Assembly (NCBI GenBank): GCA_013420905.1
Contig: JAAXNY010000004.1
Location: 4,030,001 to 4,094,000, forward strand
Length of the DNA stretch: 64,000 nucleotides
Reading direction: 5' to 3'
DNA from: Collybia mongolica
Taxonomy: Eukaryota > Basidiomycota > Agaricomycetes > Agaricales > Clitocybaceae
Shown: positions 13,091 through 25,379 of the stretch, piece after piece
Layout of the letters: each line of letters starts with the position of its first letter
How positions within the stretch are numbered: position 1 is the first letter of the stretch
Program-made: the position numbers and the translations under genes
Notes under the pieces: model-generated
The model's database searches: none
The model's input: the letters and a program-made list of their open reading frames with translations, nothing else
What the model was told of the DNA's origin: nothing

Positions 13091-13362
13091 GTCGGTAGGG
13101 TATAAGTATTAGGGTGATAAACTGAATGAATAAATGGGCGTGATCATAAGCCTGAGGTTGCCCTATAACAGTATGGCTATTCTTTGTTCGGGAATTGGGG
13201 CTAGGTGAGCAAATGGTCTAAGCTGAATGACGGCATGCCTTAACCTACCTCGGATCTCCCCGTACTAGCTATACTGCTATGAATCATTCCTCCTTTCAAA
13301 AATCACCGGCGTTATTTGATAATAAATTTGGGATACTGAAAGTGCACATGCCTATATATATC

Positions 13363-14083
13363 TTACAACTTAGAAGTCACCTCTGTCGGGTGCTCCACCT
13401 GCTTCCCAAGATATATCACCCTATCAAACGGATTCAAAATATATGCGTGGTCTAGTATAATTGGCGCGTTCTGCCGCCAAAACGCGACCTGACCAACGCC
13501 AAAGTCAATGCAGACGAGCCCGCCGATCGCCCAATTCGAGAGCATCCGCGATATTAAGCCAAAAGTCATGAATGACGACCATACGAAGTCGGGCATGCGC
13601 ACGGGGCCGGTGGCGAAGCGGTACATGGTGGTTTGATTGACGGACGCTGTGTGCGCGAGGGATGTTGTGAGGAGGGGATAATGTATAACATGATGGCTGT
13701 GTGTAAGTCGAAAGCCTAGGTAATGGATGCGGCGGGTGAGTTATGTAATCCGAACGTGCAGGACCTGGCCACGACACTAATGATGTTGATTAGTTGCGGA
13801 AGAGCATGTACATGTGCTGAAGGTGGGACGAGGGAAAACTTCGAGTTGACGCGGGCATGGGGAACTTCAGAATATTCGAACGGGATACTGCATGGAATTG
13901 GTGATTCTGTGGGCCTTGATCTCGTAGAGTTTTTTGATACACCAAGTTTTCATCCATCCTGCATCGTACTCTAGTCAACCCAGCGAGGAGGCGCCGTTTC
14001 TCGACAAGTCGTTCAGCTGCCATATTAAACTCGGTTACTTCGTAAGGTGTAGTGTCAAGAATGTAGCTTCTGCTCATTTCCAC
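13363..14083 (-). pseudogene. BAHD acyltransferase, decayed copy 3
   Basis: Two recognisable ends remain. The C-terminal end at 13,363-13,626 encodes VCIDFGVGQVAFW, the DFG motif region, followed by LDHAYILNPFD as in the intact gene. The N-terminal end at 13,960-14,083 encodes LDTTPYEV and LVEKRRLLAGL, matching VEKWRLLAGRL of the intact gene. The central part with HxxxD is deleted or unrecognisable. It sits directly upstream of the intact gene in the same orientation. Confidence 0.7.
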
Positions 14084-14392
14084 GATTTGATCAAACGCAC
14101 TCAGCCAGATCCTTCAACTGTCTTACAAAATTGTGGAGCAGGTAGGACGTTCGGTCGACGATGTCGATGAAGGGGTGAATTGGAGAGACCGTCTACACAC
14201 ACTCTTAAATTCTACTCTGGAGCGGATCGAGATCCATCAATTTTCTGACCAGCCCGGGATGGACGGCTTCGGCGGTATCACTTGGTATCAGCGTAGTGTT
14301 GAGACGAAGTACTACGGGTTGCTGTGTCTGTGCTGAGCAACCAGCCTATATCGACAAGTTGTGAAGGCAACCAAGCCAATCTTTCCGAGATG
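14084..14392. other. Intergenic, nothing recognised
   Basis: This is spacer between the acyltransferase remnant and the TATA element of the next gene. I see no gene, RNA or repeat in it. Confidence 0.5.
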
Positions 14393-14400
14393 TATATAAA
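14393..14400 (+). promoter_or_regulatory. TATA box candidate
   Basis: TATATAAA lies about 140-180 bp before the candidate starts of the small gene at 14,531. It is followed by a GC-rich inverted repeat (AGCCTCAGGCT) and a pyrimidine-rich leader. Confidence 0.45.
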
Positions 14401-14530
14401 ACCAGCCTCAGGCTGGCATCTCCCCCTGTCAAACCGAACCAGAAGCTAGGGCAGGCGCTAGTCCTCCACCATCAATCACACCTCCCGATTACAACCTCTG
14501 GCTGACATTGACGATATACACAAGACGCCC

Positions 14531-14914
14531 GTGCCAAACCTCATCCCTCGAATTGCCTGCCAACCATACGTCGGACAGATGGACCTTACATTATCAGCAA
14601 ACTACTCATCACCTTCAACGAGCGCATCGACTCCACCCGCACATACGCGTTCGTCTTCCGTATCATCTAATTCATCCACGACCTCCTCGAAGCCAAGCCT
14701 CCGCGAGCGCCGAGGCATAACATTCCGCTTATCCATGTCTGGCGCTGAGACCGGCTTTCCAACCAGGGGGCATCTTGAGCCCCACTTCTCAAGCGTGCCC
14801 CGCAGGCAGCGACGACCACTGCCCACGCCTCTTGGCTTGACCCTGGGAGGTGGAAGCGGGCGAGCACGAGACTTTGGGATGGGCGAAGGATGGGCGAACT
14901 GGGACGGAGAGTAG
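14531..14914 (+). CDS. Small Ser/Pro/Arg-rich hypothetical protein
   Basis: This is an open frame of 127 codons; a second possible start lies at 14,579 (MDLTLSANYSSP). The N-terminal half is Ser/Thr-rich and likely disordered, and the C-terminal half is basic with SLRERRG, VPRRQRRP and a glycine-rich tail ending WANWDGE. There are no membrane segments. The SLRER and PRR blocks, spaced about 25-30 residues apart, also occur in the hypothetical protein at 1,080-2,207, which may point to a shared short domain. A TATA box upstream and no competing frame support expression. The function is unknown. Confidence 0.5.
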   Translation: MPNLIPRIACQPYVGQMDLTLSANYSSPSTSASTPPAHTRSSSVSSNSSTTSSKPSLRERRGITFRLSMSGAETGFPTRGHLEPHFSSVPRRQRRPLPTPLGLTLGGGSGRARDFGMGEGWANWDGE

Positions 14915-15129
14915 CGGTGATCGGGAAATTGAGGCAAACGAAGGCAGGATTCACGGCATTCTGTTGTATATGTATGATGCATCAATAGGGCTTTGGTGTA
15001 GCGTACTCGATCCTGAGCCAAGCTTTTGCTCACAAACCTTGGGTGAGCGTTCAACACGCTTCTCTATGTTTAATTATAATTAGTACATTGTATCGATTAA
15101 TCCATAAGTTTACCATGCCATCATAAGAT

Positions 15130-17919
15130 CTACTCTGTTCCCAACTGTCTAACCAAATTCCTCAAGCCCAGTTCTTCTTCAATCTATACAGTTCTGATCA
15201 GAGTGAATCTAGGCATGCCCAACGTAAATATTACCTCGCGCTTCAGAAGAACATCCTCTGTCCCCGCGGACGATTTGAACACTGCATCTATTTCTTCTAG
15301 TGAAACATTAGCCGTCTCGGGCACAAGGTAGGTTGACCAAAAGTAGGCCAGGAAACATGCGACAGCGAAAACCATAAACGTTGACCTGCAACCGTAAAGC
15401 CTAGGATAAGCAAGGGAAGAATCAACAGTGACAAAGACAAGCTTACGCTGGGGATACTTCCATCATCACAGGGGTGATCAATCCAATAAAGACTGATAAT
15501 CACATGAGCACACGATGGGAACCAGGTATATGGACCACGAACAATTATTCAACCAATTCGACGCCGTTGATAGAGCCACGCCTTTGCTCCTCATAGAGAC
15601 TGGGAACACTTCGCTAGGGAGCACCCACCCAATGGGCCCAAGGGAAGTCCCATAAGCTGCTGTGAAGGTATAAATTGCCCTATAGCACAATTTGTCAGGA
15701 CATTGGTTTTGTTTCTGCTGGACAGGTTAAATACTGACGCAACAGCAGCCCATGCTGCCGTCGAATGAGCAGCCCAGTCACTTTCAAATTCATATACCTG
15801 GGTCATCGCCATGATACATGAATGACACGTTTTCGAGGCTGAGTTGGTCACTTACAAGGAGCGAGATGGTAAGATGGGATAAAGACATCATTGCACTGCC
15901 ACCTGATCAAGGAGTGCGTATTCAGAATGTTGTGTTGAATAGAAGAATATGGCCATTCGTACCTCGTAGAAGTGGTTTTCTCCCTGCCCAGAATCAGTCA
16001 AAGTTGGCACAAAAGAACATGCACTTAGAGAACAGAGACGCACCCAATCGATCTATGTAAAGGATAGCAGGTATCACTGCAATAAACTGCATGATGCCAA
16101 TACCGCCCGAGACGACGAGAGTAACGGTATCTCCCTGCAAACCGACACTGCGAATTATAGTAGGACCGTAATATAATAATGCATTGATGCCGCTCCATTC
16201 TGTTTTTAGTGGGTTAGTTGGAGGGTTACGATGAGGGGTCACGGAACACCTACGTTGGAAAACCATTATGAACACACCAATCATCGTTCGATCCCAATAC
16301 TTGCTGTCAAACAAAAGTCTCCAAACCCGCAACTCGGCACTGAGTCCACCAGCTTTGGTCGGCTCTGCACCCTGACTGTTCCCATACAGCCTTCGCTGGG
16401 TTAAAACTGTCTCGACCCTCATCTCTAGAAGCTCGATCTATTAACAGAGTAATCAACATACGACAGGAATAGGAACCATGAAGGTCGCGAACTTGAAGTA
16501 GCGGATCCGTCCTTGCCTCGTCCTTCGACCTTAGTCTCAGCCTCGCAAGGCTATCCAGCGCATCATCGTATCTACCATGTAGGACCAACAGTCGAGGTGA
16601 TGGAGGAAGGAAGAAACAGCCCAGACCAAGAATCAAGCCCGGACCTATTTGAATACCAAGAGGAATGCGCCAGGATGCCGACGAAGGGACTGAGATGTAT
16701 GTTAGCTGTTGTGATTGTATCATGAGCACAAGGTCATACTGGTGCGTGTGAGGAAACCAGTCCAAAACCCGAACACAACTCCAAGAACGATGGAAAACTG
16801 TTCAAGCGCCATAAGTGAGCCCCGGACTTCCGGAGGACTGATTTCCGCCATATATAATGGAGAGAGCATGCTTAAGATGAATTTCAGCCTAAAGGAGATA
16901 AATGATATGAGGTTTCTTACCTCAGAGCGCCAACGCCAATACCACCAACCGCGCGTCCAATAAATATATGACTCAGGGACTGCGCTCCACATTGAAAACC
17001 TGATCCGATACAAAATACGACTGGCACAGAAGCGGTTTAAGAACTGCGCGTTTCAAAGGGCTGTTCACGTACTGCAGGCAGCAAATATTGAGTGACGACG
17101 CGAATAACGATCGGCTAGTGTGCCTGCTGCAAGAGCTCCAATAAGAGCTCCCAGTTCTAGTACAGCAGCTGTTCCAACTGGTTGTTAATTTCAAGGAAGT
17201 TTAAATGTTGCTCATAACGGACTCATAGTTCCCTTCTGTAGTGGAGTAATGGGCCACCTCTGCTGAAAATCGTGCATAACTAACACGTTGGCGATCTGAC
17301 GAAGAGGAAGGGCTTAAATAATCGAAAGGCGCTCATAGGTGACACATACCACTCCTTGATCATACCCGAAAGTCAATCCGCCAATCGATGCGAAAAACGC
17401 GCATATAAGGGCATAGTAGTTGTGGAGGAGTCCAGCGAGGCCTTTCGGCCCGTACCTGTAGGTGTACGTGTGGCCATCCGTCTCGAGTCTGAATGTTCCC
17501 CCGTGTTGTCCATTGCTGGTGCTCCGCAGCAGAAGAGGTTCTCTCAGCGTATCATTATTATGTCGTTGTTCGTCGTTGGATGGTCGATGAGAATCCGAGC
17601 TTTGAGGGAGAGCTATGTAACCAGCATCGCGGCGACCTGTCTGAATGAACTCCTAGTTTACACGGCTTGTCCATAGAAGGAGTGAGGATGCACATACCAT
17701 GTGTCTCTCCGCCAAAGGACCAACCGAATCAGTTATTCGACACGAAAAGAATTACCTGCTACGACAAGATGGATGTCGCTCAAGGTGTTCCGAGTTTACT
17801 GCCGCAGGCGCTGATTGGCCCTTACCAGGCTCGGCTGTATTCGGTTGCTTCGGTTTGTTTGGCTTACCTGGACCAAATACAACCCCCGTCAGCTGAACAA
17901 AAAGCAAAACCCTAGCCAT
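15130..17919 (-). CDS. MFS sugar transporter (sugar porter family)
   Basis: This is a many-exon gene. Exon 1 (17868-17919) encodes MARVLLFVQLTGVVFGP. Later exons give TM1 with the sugar-porter motif GGLTFGYDQGV, then VLELGALIGALAAGTLADRY, FIGRAVGGIGVGAL, YMAEISPPEVRGSLMALEQ, the variant PPSPRLLVLHGR (PESPR in most porters), GINALLYYGPTII, TSLGPIGWVLPSEVFP and STYLVPETANVSLEEIDAVF. The last exon ends IEEELGLRNLVRQLGTE with the stop at 15130-15132. Together these cover the twelve-helix plan of a proton-coupled monosaccharide or related polyol/quinate porter of the plasma membrane. The junction of exon 1 to the FGYDQGV exon was not resolved in phase, so a short exon may be missing in between. 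The start codon is only 27 bp from the U6 RNA on the other strand. Confidence 0.85.
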
Positions 17920-17946
17920 GGCTAGAAAAGCATTTCACAGGATTAT

Positions 17947-17970
17947 GTCCCCTTCGGGGTGACATACGAA

Positions 17971-18001
<31 letters not shown>

Positions 18002-18059
18002 GGCCCCTGCACAAGGATGACACGCTTTCCCGGAGTGGTAGATCTACGGATCTCAATAT
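17947..18059 (+). ncRNA. U6: U6 spliceosomal snRNA
   Basis: A 5' stem with a UUCG loop (CCCCTTCGGGG) is followed by the ACAGAGA box (17985-17991), the AGC triad (17997-17999) and the internal stem-loop TGGCCCCTGCACAAGGATGA, all near-identical to U6 across eukaryotes. U6 pairs with the 5' splice site and U2 in the spliceosome core and is made by RNA polymerase III; T-runs at 18,060-18,072 would terminate it. The 3' part after GACACGC departs from the usual short complementary stem, and no TATA box is evident near -30. It could therefore be a genuine lineage variant or a retrocopied pseudogene. Confidence 0.85.
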
Positions 18060-18331
18060 TTATTTTGTTTTTATCTTCACCTTTTAAATAAGTGTTCTGT
18101 TACATCAATATCATTGGTGGTCTATCTATGGGATGATCCTAAGCCTGCTAATGTTACATTATCTCAGTTGCGGTAGATTTGCATAGAACGAATATTTTCC
18201 TTCAGTTTATGTCTATTTCTAGTATACTAGTCAAGAGCCCAGACAATCGTTCAAACATATTCATACACATGTGAATAGATTGAAATAAATATAATACAAA
18301 TGTCTGCCAAGGTACTCCTACAACGCCCTTA

Positions 18332-21300
18332 CTAAGTGGGTACTTTGAACGTATCGCTATCCCAGTCAACCTCTTGCTTCAATGCACCAGTCAGGATCAG
18401 CTCGTGTGTGTAGATCGGGTGCTCTCTTGCAATAGGGCGCCATATCGAAGAATCCGCTGGGCAAGAAATGACATGTCTGTCAGGGCTCGAGTTGATGATC
18501 CGTGGCGTCGGTGCCTGTGTAGTTACCTTAAACGACCGAATATAAGCAAGCTGATAGATGCGCGGGACAGATAGCTGACTTACTTGACCACCACACGCAT
18601 TGACAACGCTTTGGAGAAGCTGTATACCGATTGGAACTTTGGGGGTGACGTAAAATGTCTTTTTGGCAAAAAGGCCTCCTCCAGACTTTTTTGCTCTGGT
18701 GATAGCATCCGCCAAAACGAAATTGTATTTCTTCTCATTGGCTTCGTCATGAAGAATATAGTCTTTCTCGTCTAAAAGAAACAGTAAATAAGGACTTTAA
18801 AAGTAAAATAAAAGGCATAACCAACCCAGTAACGTTTTGGCAGCTGCAGAATCGGTTGCCCATTTCGAGGTTAGAATAAAGGGTGCAACGGCCAACGCAC
18901 ACAGGAATTTTTCTGTCCGAACCAAGCTGGGTGCGAGGAGGTGTGTGCACTCCGCAGGTCGAGTCGTCACCTTGACGCCCAGCTTTGCCAATGCCTTGAA
19001 GTGGTATATATTAGAACTAACATACTAAGAGGCAGAAGCATGTCACCAACCTTGCTAACATCAGGGGAAAGTGACACTTGCGTCGTCATAAGTTTCACGG
19101 TATTAGAAGCTTTGGAGCCCATGCTATGGAACCAAAAATAAGCAAAAACTATCAAAAAAGTACATGATAAAATGATGGCGGACCTCGTATCGTCGCCTTG
19201 GGCTTTGCCAGCACTTTTCCCTTTCGTGTTCGTTTTCTTTGTCGGTTTTGATACATCACTTTCCTCACTCTCATCTGCCGCCACTTTCTTCTCCTTGCCT
19301 TTGCCAGTCACCATGGAATTCTTCACAGACTCCTCGCCATCACTTTCAGGTGACGCGCCGTTCCGGCTCAACGCCACTTTTCTCCGCTTCTTGTCTCGCC
19401 CATGGTCTACGTCCTCATTCTCAGACATCGCTGATTCCGACACCCTCTTTTTCCTCCCCCCATAAATACTCCCAGTAGACTCGGCGCCCATGCTCCTGCG
19501 GGCTTTGTTTGCATTTCGCATCTCGTTCTGGTAGTTCATGACGTCTGGCATAATCTCCTCCCTCAGCTTCTGAGTGGCTTTGGTGGCAGCAGTCCGGCGC
19601 GACCGCCCCGACAAAGTAATATCTTCCACAACCAGAGGAGGCATTGACGACTCAACATCAATCGCTCTCGGTTTGGATTTCGAACCTGGGGCAGTGGCGG
19701 TGACCGTGGACAGACGAGGTGCAGAAGCTTTTCCGCGTTCCCCAGCTACAGCACGTATGCTTTCTGTCCTTTCCAGACGCGTGCTGGGGGTTGCCATTTT
19801 AACATCACTCTTATTTGATGCCTTGTCTGGTGACTGCTTCAACTGTACAAGCGTCATAGGCGGGACCAACACGCTAAGGACTCGCTGTGGCGTCCTGGTT
19901 GTTGGTTCGGCAACGGATTTTGACTTGCCTTTACTGCTTGAAGCTGCGGTCGTTCTCTTTTTAGACGTCGGGGGCGGCTCGTCTTCGTCCTCGTCTTCAT
20001 CTTCGGTCACAGTTTCAGGTTGTAGCTCGGTCGATTTGATCTTGTCCTTTGGGGTTATGGGCCTTGCCTGTGGTCGTTCTTGCAGTGCCTCCTTGCCCTT
20101 TTCAATTCTCTTCCCCTTAGCCTTGGACTTCGACTTGGATTGCATGATGACCTCAAGTTCGGACACGTCCTCTTCTTCCTCCTCTTCGCCATCGCTAACC
20201 ACAGGGGCCTTCGTTTTGCCTTTTGCCTTTGTGGACGATACCGCCTTAGCGGGTTTGCGACTTCTCGATATTGAGGGCTCATCATCTTCGTCGGTTTCGT
20301 TCAGTCGCACCTGACCCTTCGACTTTGTTTTGGTACTTGTAATCACCTCTTCTTCCTCGTCACTCGAAGCCCTTTTTTTCGACTTTATTTTTGGCTTCGC
20401 CACCACCACATCCTCACTTTCGTCGTCATCGGTACTAACCTTATTCCCCTTTTTCCTAGCCTGCACCTTCACTGAGATGTCTTCCTCGTCGTCGCTAACA
20501 GCCCCTCTTGTGGGTTTTCTAGGTTTCGGCTTGGGAATCTCTATCATATCGTCGTCATTGTCGCTGGTTATTTTTTTGGGAGTTTTCTTGGCCTTTCCTT
20601 TCACCGCTACTGGTGGTGAATCTTGGTCGCTGTCAGGCCTCCGTCTTAAAGTCGCCCGGGCCTTTGTTTTGCTGTCCACAACCTTTTCTTCCTCATCGTT
20701 CGTGATTGTAATCTTCTTCCTCGGAGAAGTCCTTTGTGCCTCACCATCGTCATCATCTCCTGTTATCCACGAGTCATACCTCTCACCCGCCCTCCGCACC
20801 AACTTTCGCTTGCCGTTCGGTTTTGCCTTCTCCGCTGTCCGCATAATACTGACGACCTCCACTTCATCGCTACTTGTACTTGGGGCACGCTGCTTCTTTG
20901 CTATCCTCTTGGCGGGCGTCACTTCAGGCTGTCCGCTCTTTCGTTTAAGATTTGGGGTATCCGGCGTTGGCGAACGGTCGTTCTTAGGTTTCGCCTTCTT
21001 GACGCGGGTCTTGGCAGCCGAACCTGCGTCCTCCTTCTCCCGAAGCCGCGAAGCTATACTCTTGAGCTGTGAGGATGCTTTTAGTTTGGCAACGACTACA
21101 GCCTCCTCTTCGTCTTCTTGGTCGACATGCATCCCGTTGGCCACATCTGGTTCGGTGTCGTGGTTGGTTTCGTGATCAGCCATGACCACATCCCCGTCCC
21201 CATCTAGAGCAATGAACTCCTGAACCTCCCTAGCATCCCTTGCGCTATTCTCTGTGCCCATCGGCGCCACCCCCGCCTCTTCATCTTCTTTGGCACCATT

Positions 21301-23088
21301 CTCTTCAACGACCTCGCCAATTTCCGCATCATCCTCCGCTTCCATCGCTTCCAGTTCCTCTTCGGTAACCTCCTCCGCTGCTCGGCCCACACCTCTTTCT
21401 CCAAGATGCGTCGAGAAATCTACGCCTTCGGGAAATGAGATGTACTTTTCCAGCGCGAAAGTCAGGTTTCGCCATTTTATAAAGCAGTCTTCAAGCCAGG
21501 TATGGTTCACAACAGGAATCGACCACGAATCGGCTTTAGTTGTTTTGGTCCCAGATTTACTGTTTCGACCAGATTAAAACGAGAGTCGATATGAACCAAG
21601 ACCACATACTATGCCGCAATAAGAACAGTATTTTTTCCAGACATGCTGGGGGTGAAAGTAGCGCCCATTGCAGTAATTAGTTTCTTGAGATATTCCCTAG
21701 ATTCGCCAGTATAGTTGGTGACCGTTATTTCCTGGATGGCGTTTCAATTTTTCGCAGGAACAAGGTATGCTCTTCGAGACACGCACATGTAGATGGAACC
21801 CTTCGATTACTCGTTTCGGGATTGGATACCAGAGCAACTGATCCATTGGTGGCGACATTATACCCGTGGATTGCACGTGAAACACCCATGGGAGTGTACC
21901 GATCACTTTGTTAAGGCGCACGGCCTAGTAATATTTAGGTCAAGCACCATAATGGAGAGGTGACCACTCACTTTAACATACGCCTTCCCGCTCCTAAATC
22001 GGGTAACAAATACGTCACATTCCTCTACTAGATCAACCTCTTTCCCTTTCCCAGAGACGATTAAACCACCGGCCCTCTTAATCCCCACTTCCACCGCCTC
22101 CTTGCGTCCACCCATGAGTTCTAATGAGGAGCCAAGCAAAACACGACGACCTTGCCACACGTCCTTCACGGGTACCTCCTGTTGATGGGACTCTGAGCTA
22201 GACGAAGACGGTAGAACCACTGGGGGCAGAGGAGACTTGGGCGTCCACAATGATGCGGTCTTATACAAGACCCTTTTTTCTGCATCTAATTTACGAGTCG
22301 CGACTTTTTTTGCTGTTTCACCCTTGTCATCTTTATCAACCGGCCCTGGACCCCTGAGAAGTATCGGGTCCGGCCACTCATATGGTGTTGTATCAAGACC
22401 TCCCAGACCCAAACGCACAGCGTCGTCGAACCAATGAGGTAGTAGGACCTTTACGTGTGTGTGTTCCTGGAAATGAAGGGCAGTGGTGTATTTCGGGGAA
22501 GATGGGGAAATCGCAAAAAGATGGGTAACGTCTTTCGTTAGCCCAGTACGCCATTGACCGCCCAGTGCAGCAATTCCAGCTGAGAGGACTTCAAGGTCGA
22601 CTGTTGGTAGCTAAAAACTAAGTCAGTATTGATAGGAATGAGAACTTCCGATTGTACCTCCGTGGCACACGCTACCACACCAGAGAAAATCATTGCGGGG
22701 TCTGCAGAGTAGTAGGCAGCTCTAATGATAAAACAAGTAAGACATCTGACCAACTTTAATCCGAGCACGACTCACGATTGTAGCTTCCCAAGTACCATCG
22801 AACGATCAACCCATTTGTCCTGATTCAACATGGATTAACCCAAGGGCATATCCATACAGAAATCCTATTCACCGTAACGACAGCCAATTCACTCGCTTCT
22901 TCCCGCGCTGCGACGTCTTGCCACCCTTCGTACCGATTCGTGTTGGTGATTAGATGCGTCAGCTTTGGGCTGACAATAGACTCGACTTGGGTTCCGCCAT
23001 TGCTATCAAGGACATGTGCGAGTTCGGCTTGTCGCTGCGAAGAGAGCGAAGACGAAAGATAGTAGTGTACATCATTGAATAGGTGCAT
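18332..23088 (-). CDS. Rtt107/Brc1-like multi-BRCT DNA-repair scaffold
   Basis: N-terminal BRCT repeats start at 23,088 (LFNDVHYYLSSSL, THLITNTNRYEGW), followed by PHWFDDAVRLGLGG and a block ending in the Rtt107-type strand NYTGESREYLKKLITAMGA (about 21,620-21,710). A BRCT tryptophan segment HTWLEDCFIKW follows. Next is a long charged linker of roughly 700 residues with many Lys-rich, Ser-Asp-Glu-rich blocks, probably disordered and phosphorylated. The C-terminal BRCT pair comes from small exons: KLMTTQVSLSPDVSK, ALAKLGVKVTTRPAECTHLL, KTFYVTPKVPIG, ISCPADSSIWRP and the end ELILTGALKQEVDWD. In yeasts Rtt107/Brc1 binds gamma-H2A and guides SMC5/6 and nucleases to damaged forks; the same nuclear role is inferred. 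A short upstream first exon is possible. Confidence 0.85.
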
Positions 23089-23875
23089 CTTGGAGTCCTG
23101 AGCCGAGTTGACCTTGAGGAATATGGATTACACCGTATGACACAAACGTCGTAGGCCTACTCACCCTTTCACTCCAGAAGCTCTTTGATTGAGGGTAGCT
23201 GACTGCGTTTATCGTTGCTGCACCGTTGTCGACGTTCGCTGGGAACAGGTGTGACAGTCATGAACGCGTGACCGCGATTACCGTGATCGTGGAACTGACG
23301 CGTCTGACTCATTGAGTCCGAACCTTGCCGGGCAAACGGAACACCGAGTCCGTGAACATTGGTCATTTCGCTGACTCGTAAGGCTATACATAGGATGATA
23401 GTTGAACGTTGAACGTTGAACGCCAAGTACCCAAACTGCCACCATATCCCCGCGGTTTCCCAATACTCAGTACTCAGGTCCTGTTGACCTCCCCTCAAAT
23501 TTCAATTATTAAATCGTGCAAACGTCAATTGATTTCCTCCTCGGACGGTGGACGAATTTGGTGATTGAGCGACTGTATTATCCGTATACTGACTAAAAGG
23601 AATAGCAGTGTGCTAATATCTTATCTATTCTCTGAGATGTGGGAATTAGGAAAAGAGGGTTCATCGTTCATGTTCGTCCCGAAACTTATAAACCATGATT
23701 CCATAGTACTGGACAGCTTCAAGTCCAAGGTAGAAGATCAGGCGTAAGTGGATGAAATCCAAGGCCTACGCCATCCCCTCGAGGGAATATAACCAATTGC
23801 AAACCCTGTTGTGAGGGGCACCTAGATCAGCTCATACCAGATCGGATGTCCGTTCTAAAAATACAGAAGACCCGT
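23089..23875. other. Intergenic, nothing recognised
   Basis: This is spacer between the 5' end of the BRCT gene and the 3' end of the seven-helix gene. It contains a small direct repeat (GTTGAACGTTGAACG near 23,400) and otherwise nothing I can name. Confidence 0.5.
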
Positions 23876-25301
23876 TTATACGTCGAAGCTGATTCTGGGA
23901 CGTTCGCTGATCCTCGGCATGTCCAAGGTCGTCGGTGGGGCTAAAGAATTTGGCTCCGTCCGTCTCCAAAACAACCACGCATGTAAGATGTCCTGAATCA
24001 AAAAATGTAAAATAAAAACAAGTCGAAGATTTGACAAGAATTTCGTACTTTTTGCGCTCCGAAACAGAGAGACGAGCAAGTTGGCACTAAATTCAAGTAA
24101 TAAGCCCCGCCAAAAGAAGGGAGAGAAATAAACCGACTTACAGGCCGCTAACACAATGCTCCACGCAGGCGATGTATCCCCAAAATGATTGGTGGCAGTA
24201 ATGATTGATAGACTATCTGAGATGTTAAAATTGTGGTAATGTGGCCTGGTAGGATTGCTTACACGATAGCGGCAGTCACTATCAAGATGAACAGGGTCAA
24301 CCTAATAAAAGTGGAGAACGCAATCTGCGGCTGCTCTTTGCTAAGATGTTTGAAAACGGCCCAGTTTCGGTAGAGAAAGATGGACATATATACTGTAATG
24401 GAGTTAATTTATTTTGATATAGTTGCAAATATGGAATTCCCTTACTCTGGAGTATAATGATAAACAGTCCGCAAAGAATGATAACGATAATATTGATTAG
24501 AGACCTAGTGTAGCGTCATTTTGCATAAAGTTGCAAAAGAAAGAGATGTATGTACGAACGGTATTGGGTTCGTGATATGGCAGTAAAAATGGTTTACGTC
24601 AGGCTGAACCTTTGACGCATTATCTACGCACTAGGAAGATTATGTGAGCGGATGGATAAATAGATATTGATTTACTTACAAGTGCCGACACTGTGGTGAC
24701 CAAGAGCCCAAAAATCCAAGGGACACTAAAAAGCTAAATAGGCGCAGTGCCTTGTGAGGTGTAGCTTTAAATTCAATATAAGATTCAAGAGTTACCAAAT
24801 TGGCAGTTCTGCGGCTGGTTCGTCTGTCTCCGAGCTTGATTACTGATAGTTTGAGATAGAACTAGGGGGATCTCGATTGCACCGGACACAACGGCACCAA
24901 AATACAGAAAAGGCGCACGTCGATAGCAAAGCAGGCAGTCGAAACACTACACCTATTAGACAGTGCATCAATACAAACGTCGAAGCTCGACAAACGTAAC
25001 AGACATACACGGGGACAATCCCATAGACAAGGACCGCTTGAAAGAAACATAGGCCGAGGGGCGGTTCAGGGTCAAACTGACGTCCCGCAAGGAGGAGATA
25101 GATCGCGGAGTACACCAGATAACTTGTCAAAACCCCAAACCATATCCTGGAGCGCTTGATACAGGACGACAACAAAGCAGGTGCAAGGACAAAAGCCGTC
25201 GAGAAGACACCTAGGGAAGCGAAGGCGTTAAAAACAGTAGTTCGGGCGCTCTCGAGGGACGTAGGCGGGGGGGCTGGCATCATGAAGGAGCCCCAGTCCA
25301 C
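23876..25301 (-). CDS. Seven-helix receptor-like membrane protein, copy 1
   Basis: This is a many-exon gene starting MDWGSFMMPAPPPTS. TM1 and TM2 are in exon 1 (VFNAFASLGVFSTAFVLAPA, WFGVLTSYLVYSAIYLLLAG, then PPLGLCFFQAVLVYG). Exon 2 encodes STACFAIDVRLFCIL. Further exons carry FYCHITNPIPF, LINIIVIILCGLFIIIL, YMSIFLYRNWAVFKHLSK and TLFILIVTAAIV. The last exon encodes DILHAWLFWRRTEPNS and ends SFDV at 23876. The plan fits a basidiomycete-specific family of GPCR-like seven-helix proteins of unknown ligand, probably at the plasma membrane. The reading frame of exon 2 was fixed by comparison with the paralogue at 60,650-61,814. Joins were made by eye. Confidence 0.75.
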
Positions 25302-25367
25302 TCGGCGGGCTGTTGCCCTGGATCAAGCAGGGTGTCAAACGAAGGGTGAGGTGACAAGCTGACTCTG

Positions 25368-25374
25368 ATATATA
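25368..25374 (-). promoter_or_regulatory. TATA box candidate
   Basis: TATATAT on the minus strand lies about 67 bp upstream of the seven-helix gene start at 25,301. The paralogue has a similar element about 50 bp upstream of its start. Confidence 0.4.
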
Positions 25375-25379
25375 GGACT

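Noticed and set aside
14602..15057. 151-codon minus frame opposite the small Ser/Pro-rich gene
   Set aside because: A shadow of the plus-strand gene, which has a TATA box and better composition.
18241..18260. Downstream B-box for the U6 gene
   Set aside because: CGTTCAAACA matches only part of the consensus, and such a match is expected by chance in AT-rich spacer.
19574..21175. Long plus-strand frames (246 and 281 codons) opposite the BRCT gene
   Set aside because: Shadows of the Lys/Glu/Ser-rich linker of the BRCT protein; composition only, no motif.
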